This document shows, piece after piece, positions 7,301-8,920 of a DNA stretch of 8,920 nucleotides. This stretch comes from Methanobrevibacter sp. (lineage in GTDB: Archaea > Methanobacteriota > Methanobacteria > Methanobacteriales > Methanobacteriaceae). The stretch is taken from contig JAFRCZ010000220.1 in NCBI GenBank assembly GCA_017404125.1, positions 1 through 8,920 of the forward strand, in the 5' to 3' direction. The notes under the pieces are model-generated. The model made no database searches. It was not told where the DNA came from and saw nothing but the letters and a program-made list of their open reading frames with translations. A program made the position numbers and the translations under genes. How positions within the stretch are numbered: position 1 is the first letter of the stretch; each line of letters starts with the position of its first letter.

Positions 7301-8920
7301 CTCATCACTTTCCAAAGGCTTTAGCTTAAAGCTGTAATTATTAGAATCTTCGCTTGATTCTTCAAAATAAGGACATGTTGCATTTCTTTCCTTTATGATT
7401 CCAAGCTTTTTAGCATAATCTTCATCTTCATCATCCTCCTTGCAGGAAACGATTATCTTTAGATTAGAGGAATTAGGTGCAGGGAGCCATTTTAACATTT
7501 CCAAGCCATCTGGCATCTGATTGACTGCATCAATGATGATTACAGATTCTCCCTTATCGGATATCCTATCCAAAATATCTGGAATGAATCTTTTAAGTTC
7601 ATCCATATTGGAAGGCATGATGAAATCCGCATCCTTATCTATCTCTGACTCTTTAATGATTGTTTCCCAAAGTGAAAATGCCTTTGAACTTAAATTGGAT
7701 GCCCCACAGAACCTTTTATAAATGGTTTTTTGATTTTCCTTATTCTTATCGTATTTATTGGTAAACTCGCTCTCAAGCATTGTAGCAAAGTTTGCAAGAA
7801 GCATTGTCTTTCCATAACCTGCTTGTGATGTGACCAAACAAATCCTATTTTCATCATTATCTGCAATATAGCTCTTTAATCTTTCAATATCATCTTTTCT
7901 TTCAATATACCCTTGACTGTTTAGATGGGCAAAGTTATCCTGTTGATTAAGTTCATCCTGAAGGGTTTTCTCATATTCAGTTAAACTTTCATCAGAAATG
8001 AAGTTTTCTGGAAACTCCATCATCAAATGCTCTTTCAACTGTTCGATGATTACCTCATTGAGAGGCCTATCAATTTTTGATTCAATATCTGCACTTTCTT
8101 CAATGAGACTTATATCCTCGTAGTTTTCCTTGATTTCTTTAAAATTAGTTAATCTGCCTATCCACTCACCACTTGTAAACCGTGGAAGGGCTTCAATTTC
8201 AGGGATTTTCAAGCTTTTGTTCCAATCCCCAGTATACTTTGTGATTTCAATGTGAACTTTATCTTCATCATCTGATTTTGCATCTTCTTCCCTTTTTCTT
8301 GCAATGATTCTATCTATGATTCTTTGGGAAGCATTGTCAGTGTCTTCAATGGCTGTAATTGTATCTGGGGATAAATCATCAATGATTTTAGCTTCCCTTA
8401 TGCAATTTCCGTTTTCATCATATTCCCCGGGAATGAATTCATTTTCAATGTCCACCAATTCATAATTGGTATAAACTCTCTTTTGTGCATCAGTGATATC
8501 TTTTAATGATGATTTGTCTCTTATAAAGAATAGGGAATGTTCTGTTGACTGGAACTCTTCATTTTCCAAAAAGTCCTTTAAAGGTGAAAGCAATGCATGT
8601 TCAATTTCCATTTCAGTAGCAGACAACCCTGAATAATCGGCAATCTCCTCATAGCGTTTGAATGTATCTTCACTGATATCCTCTTTAAAATCAGGAATCC
8701 ATCCTCTCCTTTGAGCAAGGAAACATAAGAAAAACGGACGGCTTACATCAATATTCAAAAGACACTTCTCTATAGTGCTGTTATTGTTGGAGATCTCTTC
8801 TGGAACTCCCCATCTCAAGTCAATATTGGATAAGTGTATCTTATGCTCCTCACACCATTCCTCAAGCTCGGGAAAAACCTTTTTAATAAGATAATCCCTT
8901 TCTGCATGCATGTCTATAAA
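4361..8920 (-). CDS. DUF4062-NACHT-WD40 STAND NTPase, TEP1/nephrocystin-3-like (5' end cut by window edge)
   Basis: Large signal-transduction ATPase of the STAND class. The frame stays open to the right edge (F-I-D precedes the first Met at 8911), and the family motif 'DMHAERDYL' lies there, so the true start is outside and about 10-20 residues are missing. Numbering is from that Met. Residues 1-132 form a DUF4062 (TIR-like fold) domain with DLRWG (31-35), a Cys-Leu-x-x-Ile-Asp stretch (50-55), RRGW (68-71) and FFIRD (128-132). Residues 205-220 are a charged linker. Residues 326-600 form the NACHT ATPase: FAHLNSQGYIER precedes it, the P-loop is SQAGYGKT (362-369), Walker B is VIIIDAVNQ (457-465) followed by WLP, and a sensor-like IIVSC is at 486-490. 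At 640-780 the helical/winged region carries LLANARVGLSKDEL and ELPYHL. From 905 to the end there are about 11 clear and 2-3 weak WD40 blades, enough for two propellers. The Walker A first Gly is Ser. There is no signal peptide or membrane segment, so it is probably cytosolic. Oligomerisation and signalling on ligand binding are known for STAND proteins; the ligand and output here are unknown. It is followed 34 nt later by the beta-helix gene. Confidence 0.93.
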   Translation of the reverse strand, partial: FIDMHAERDYLIKKVFPELEEWCEEHKIHLSNIDLRWGVPEEISNNNSTIEKCLLNIDVSRPFFLCFLAQRRGWIPDFKEDISEDTFKRYEEIADYSGLSATEMEIEHALLSPLKDFLENEEFQSTEHSLFFIRDKSSLKDITDAQKRVYTNYELVDIENEFIPGEYDENGNCIREAKIIDDLSPDTITAIEDTDNASQRIIDRIIARKREEDAKSDDEDKVHIEITKYTGDWNKSLKIPEIEALPRFTSGEWIGRLTNFKEIKENYEDISLIEESADIESKIDRPLNEVIIEQLKEHLMMEFPENFISDESLTEYEKTLQDELNQQDNFAHLNSQGYIERKDDIERLKSYIADNDENRICLVTSQAGYGKTMLLANFATMLESEFTNKYDKNKENQKTIYKRFCGASNLSSKAFSLWETIIKESEIDKDADFIMPSNMDELKRFIPDILDRISDKGESVIIIDAVNQMPDGLEMLKWLPAPNSSNLKIIVSCKEDDEDEDYAKKLGIIKERNATCPYFEESSEDSNNYSFKLKPLESDEEKTQIIQSYLKNYLKELSPKDIETICSFDASKNPLFLKVLLAELRVFASFEKLRDEIQEFIKDDFSQENDPESSKGSPKTAFNHVLERLEKDEDLVEGQPLVPLIFSLLANARVGLSKDELTAIIKDFTALDEEYIRDAISLNLRQVKQFMARKEGRDDFFYESFKLAAQDRYSENNILKNDKLKSYFTKDGQLININRLLADYFLKDALGDESFDSSAVDDYDFKGENIRSYNELPYHLNESRGFERLEKTLSSFSFIRNKIYLSDINNLIADYQFKDFEDSSHPFLEGEEDHPIVLIGRALELSAPVLSDNKTELSGQLYGRMIDLKDDEIISPLIEKIEENSPYMLLKPKCNSLYSPKSSIIKRPKVNGTKSASAIEITDEKLIISANEDGTLNLFDLESNDLDILEESSQDSKIIKIIPTDDGKNMLIASSNGLINKWDINNRSVFKDDENKYPKISAEITDIYLSEDYNKIYASSHSGIFEIDLDTKELIKEDIEPKNYNQILVPRRNEAILVCDEREVDGWDVYEMRKAYNRQHQQNPDGEDASTKIDSSEEIRFMGLNKRFLTLISENGQMKFWNTLKNSGGGESIDEVQVCSPHDKFAKAITLEDEDQIITISDMGVLRVWDIPRPRQPKFEIAKINGSNIPLDIQTGIKSPTAIDYFTDGNDWWVVVGNENNDISIIDLNKKVESSGEVKHTESVLSIEIDGNHMITASDNGEIYTWDLDREECVNKYANDFRINSISYDEKNSKLVMAGVKTEKDGRKTYKIASTYTHDIWNPKNMGSDKSIDLESDDRINSNEIIGIAQNSEGIVFIEENSLNINGNSINLIKNPTTLATKRDSNDVYVGFEDGSIMAYPSQNAFDGKVNASVRKIIVKYDLLIAGYDDGSIEIFDLNGKNLNSFKAHEKLITNLCLDNSRLISLSEDNSIKIFNIDLGECIYTYYLDIFATSISVNEDKLVVGDTLGNVRFFDYENY

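Noticed and set aside
5343..7721. Plus-strand open frames inside the NACHT-WD40 gene
   Set aside because: They lie opposite a well-supported coding frame with recognised domains, and show no family motifs or Shine-Dalgarno sites.

Overview
ORGANISM. The window is AT-rich and the coding strand uses Shine-Dalgarno sequences of the GGTGA type. The largest downstream protein is built from polymorphic-membrane-protein-like beta-helix repeats with Asn-rich turns and 'IDGxGHxID' signatures, which are typical of the adhesin-like proteins of Methanobrevibacter and relatives. The most likely source is a Methanobrevibacter-type methanogenic archaeon (Methanobacteriales), probably from a gut or rumen. 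This is inferred from style and protein family; no marker gene is present. LAYOUT. All supported genes lie on the minus strand, so transcription runs from right to left. (1) Positions 8920 to 4361 hold a very large STAND-type NTPase, truncated at its N-terminus by the window edge. Its domains are a DUF4062 (TIR-like fold) N-terminal domain, a NACHT NTPase of the TEP1/nephrocystin-3 type, a winged-helix/helical region and about 13 WD40 blades. (2) After a 34-nt gap with its own GGTGAT ribosome binding site comes a 1260-residue right-handed beta-helix protein (4326 to 544). It has three internally repeated modules and no visible signal peptide or membrane anchor. (3) A 265-nt AT-rich intergenic region (279-543) holds T-runs that look like an archaeal terminator and a TATA-like promoter. 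(4) A small unidentified gene starts at 278 with a near-perfect Shine-Dalgarno sequence and runs off the left edge. HOW THE PARTS MAY WORK TOGETHER. The NTPase and the beta-helix gene are tightly spaced and look like one transcription unit. STAND NTPases with TIR-like N-termini and WD40 sensors are known or suspected regulators of immunity and programmed cell death. Here such a protein is paired with a giant, apparently cytoplasmic relative of surface adhesins. The pairing could be a sensor/partner conflict system in a methanogen. That is inference: the sequence shows the domains and spacing but not the function.
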